Notes under the pieces: model-generated | Seen by the model: only the letters and a program-made list of their open reading frames with translations | What the model was told of the DNA's origin: nothing | Databases searched by the model: none | In this document: piece after piece, positions 62,063 to 64,000 of the stretch | How positions within the stretch are numbered: the stretch's first letter is position 1 | Layout: every line of letters starts with the position of its first letter | Assembly (NCBI GenBank): GCA_947477885.1 | Contig: CANJUD010000001.1 | Coordinates: forward strand, 234,632 to 298,631 | Length of the DNA stretch: 64,000 nt | Direction of reading: 5' to 3' | Origin: Bacteroidota bacterium | GTDB taxonomy: Bacteria; Bacteroidota; Bacteroidia; UKL13-3 | Translations under genes and position numbers: made by a program

Positions 62063-63364
62063 TTGAAATTAAAAAAAATAAAAAAGGTGCTTACAAAAAA
62101 ATTTAAATTCATAGATTTATTTGCAGGACTTGGTGGTTTTCATATTGCGTTGCATGATTTAGGACATACATGTGTATTTGCCAGTGAAATAAATGAAGAC
62201 TTGCGAGAATTGTATAAAGTTAACCATGGGGTTAAATGTAGTGGCGATATTAATGCAATCGAAGTTGAAAATATACCTAAGCATGACATAATTTGTGCGG
62301 GGTTCCCTTGTCAACCGTTTTCAAAAGCTGGAAAGCAAAATGGGCTGGAAGATGTAACTAATGGTAATTTCTTTAACAGAATTATGGAAATAGCAGACCT
62401 GCATAAACCAGAGTACATATTTTTAGAAAATGTTCCAAACCTGAAAGGGCATGATGATGGAAATACTTGGAATTATATCCATAAAAAGTTATCTGTTAAA
62501 TATGAAGTTGCGGAAAAAGTTATGTCTCCTCATACATTTGGAGTTCCACAACATCGGTCAAGAATATATATAGTTTGCAGATTAAGATCAAAAGGTGGCT
62601 TAAAGGATTTTGCATTTCCTGAGGGAGATTACAATGGAAAACTATCCATCAAATCTATAATAGAAAAAAAGCCAAAAGAGTATACAGCCATTAAGCCAGA
62701 TTCCTTAAATCATATAAAAGTATGGCAAGAATTTTTAGATCATTTACAACCAGCAGAGGTGCCAAGATTCCCGATTTGGGCCATGGAATTTGGAGCGACC
62801 TATCCTTATGAGGATTTAGCTCCTATCCAACTATCTGCGGATAATCTTAAAAAATTTAAAGGAAAATTCGGACAAAAAATTAAAGGCCATTCTTTTGATG
62901 AAATATTGGAATGCCTACCTATATATTCGCAGATAGACCAAAAAGAATTTCCACATTGGAAAAAATATTATATTAGAGCTAATAGAGAATTTTATCTAAA
63001 ACATAAAAAATGGCTAGACAATTGGATTCCGAAAATTCTTGATTTCGAAAACAGTCACCAAAAATTCGAATGGAATTGCGGTAATAAAATTCCGTTGGAA
63101 ATTAATGACAAGATTTTGCAATTCAGACCTTCGGGCATTAGGGTAAAGATGCCAGATTTTTCCCCAGCCTTAGTTTTAACATCAACTCAAATCCCAATAT
63201 TCCCTTGGCTGGGTAGATATATGACACCAAGAGAAGCCTCGAAATTACAGTGTATGGATGGACTCAAAGAATTGCCAAGTACAACGGCAAAGGCATTCCG
63301 TGCATTTGGCAATGCAGTCAATGTTTGTGTTGTTAAGAACATTGCTAAAAATTTATTGAAATAA
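62063..63364 (+). CDS. DNA (cytosine-5) methyltransferase
   Basis: The 433-residue enzyme has the ordered m5C motifs: I FIDLFAGLGGFHIALHDLG, IV CAGFPCQPFSKAG (catalytic Cys), VI ENVPNL, VIII QHRSRIYIVCR and X AFRAFGNAVNV. The region between VIII and IX, about 170 residues, is the target-recognition domain; its specificity cannot be read. The start is TTG at 62063, or GTG at 62087. It would protect host DNA from the DUF3883 nuclease if the operon is a restriction system. Confidence 0.92.
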   Translation: MKLKKIKKVLTKKFKFIDLFAGLGGFHIALHDLGHTCVFASEINEDLRELYKVNHGVKCSGDINAIEVENIPKHDIICAGFPCQPFSKAGKQNGLEDVTNGNFFNRIMEIADLHKPEYIFLENVPNLKGHDDGNTWNYIHKKLSVKYEVAEKVMSPHTFGVPQHRSRIYIVCRLRSKGGLKDFAFPEGDYNGKLSIKSIIEKKPKEYTAIKPDSLNHIKVWQEFLDHLQPAEVPRFPIWAMEFGATYPYEDLAPIQLSADNLKKFKGKFGQKIKGHSFDEILECLPIYSQIDQKEFPHWKKYYIRANREFYLKHKKWLDNWIPKILDFENSHQKFEWNCGNKIPLEINDKILQFRPSGIRVKMPDFSPALVLTSTQIPIFPWLGRYMTPREASKLQCMDGLKELPSTTAKAFRAFGNAVNVCVVKNIAKNLLK

Positions 63365-63369
63365 ATACC

Positions 63370-64000
63370 ATGGAAAAAATAAATACAATATCAATAAAAT
63401 TCAAGCCCGATTTTTATGGTCAATTTGAAAACTTTAGCAATAAGGTCTGGAATGTCATTGGCGAGTATGTTGATAATGCTTGGCAAAGCTATGATAGTAA
63501 TAAATCATTGCTGAAAAAGGCTCATAATGGAAAATACACATTAGAGGTTTACATTACTCTTGATAAAGAAAATGATCTAATTACAATCTCTGATAATGCG
63601 GCAGGTATAGATTATATAAATATCGTTCGTGCTTTAGAAGTAGCAAATACGCATTCAGATGTAAGTGGGTTAAATGAGTTTGGGATGGGGTTGAAGACTT
63701 CCTCAAATTGGCTTTCAAAATCATGGAACTTAAGAACGAAATCATTGGGCGAAAAAATAGAACGATATGTAGAGTTTGATCTAAAAAATGTAAAGGAAAA
63801 TAAATTAGAAGAATTACCAATAACGAGTAAAACTGCTGATGTTAATTCGCATTACACTATTATAACACTTACTAAACTTACTAAAAATGCACCATCAATC
63901 TATCAACTAGATAAAATCAAAAAACACCTAGCAAGTATATATAGAAAGTTCATTCGAAAGGGTGAAATGAAACTATATATTAATGACGAACTATTAATTT
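63370..64000 (+). CDS. GHKL/MORC-type ATPase, 3' end cut by window
   Basis: This gene is not in the track because it has no stop; I read it from ATG 63370, 5 nt after the methyltransferase stop, through the window end (210 codons). It shows the N box EYVDNAWQSYDSN, a G1-box variant TISDNAAGIDY and the GLNEFGMGLKTSSNW (G2/lid) motif typical of GHKL ATPases. MORC/MutL-like ATPases are known in bacterial restriction-modification loci. Tight spacing supports one operon with the two genes upstream. Confidence 0.85.
   Translation, partial: MEKINTISIKFKPDFYGQFENFSNKVWNVIGEYVDNAWQSYDSNKSLLKKAHNGKYTLEVYITLDKENDLITISDNAAGIDYINIVRALEVANTHSDVSGLNEFGMGLKTSSNWLSKSWNLRTKSLGEKIERYVEFDLKNVKENKLEELPITSKTADVNSHYTIITLTKLTKNAPSIYQLDKIKKHLASIYRKFIRKGEMKLYINDELLI

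Overview
The window reads as a chromosome segment of an AT-rich member of the Bacteroidota, probably a free-living Chitinophagales- or Sphingobacteriales-like lineage; the genus cannot be told from this sequence. The signs are a fused SecDF, cargo of the type IX secretion system (one CHU_C-type and one type A C-terminal sorting domain), DUF4476 and DUF4468 proteins, WG-repeat protein, many short signal peptides and lipoboxes, TAnnTTTG promoter boxes, frequent TTG starts and few Shine-Dalgarno sites. I found no rRNA, tRNA, CRISPR array or intact insertion sequence.

Layout. 1-11.5 kb: a truncated alpha/beta hydrolase, secreted cupin, CorC-like membrane protein, aroE, a DUF4476 protein, a glycosyltransferase, an M48 metalloprotease, then a two-gene cassette (barrel-like protein plus lipoprotein) present in two tandem copies. 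11.6-16.8 kb: fused isobutyryl-CoA mutase IcmF, a small ORF plus HicB-like protein, two truncated gene ends that meet head-on, and kdsD. 16.9-22.3 kb: secDF, feoA and a feoB with no normal start codon. 22.3-31.4 kb: WG-repeat protein, folB overlapping dinB, a DUF4468 protein, a leukotriene-A4-hydrolase-like M1 peptidase, a cluster of REP-like hairpins, an N-acetylglucosamine-kinase-like gene and a secreted barrel. 31.5-40.4 kb: meaB, a flippase-like protein, GT2 glycosyltransferase, a PKD/CHU_C surface protein, DsbD and lipoproteins.

40.9-50.1 kb (minus strand) is the most striking part. Six genes are packed with gaps of only 2-4 nt or a 4-nt overlap, and an HMG-CoA-reductase-like gene lies 86 nt upstream. 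The products are an UbiA-type prenyltransferase, a phosphotransferase with rifampin-phosphotransferase topology, a DUF3419/BtaA-like aminocarboxypropyl transferase, a phytol/dolichol-kinase-like protein, a GNAT-like protein and an OleC-like AMP ligase. Together they look like a pathway for an isoprenoid-derived or head-group-modified lipid that I cannot match to a described pathway.

50.5-59.4 kb is mostly housekeeping: a secreted M1 peptidase, a sterol-desaturase family protein, lnt, rsmI, a tiny lipoprotein, and rho with a large Asn/Gln/Pro/Arg-rich insert. 59.4-64 kb is accessory DNA: a DUF1016 (YhcG-like) nuclease, a degenerate BRO/DUF1016 chimera, at least six copies of a palindrome built on one plan (two of them inside coding or former coding sequence), and a restriction-modification-like operon (DUF3883 protein, m5C methyltransferase, GHKL/MORC-type ATPase) that runs off the right edge.
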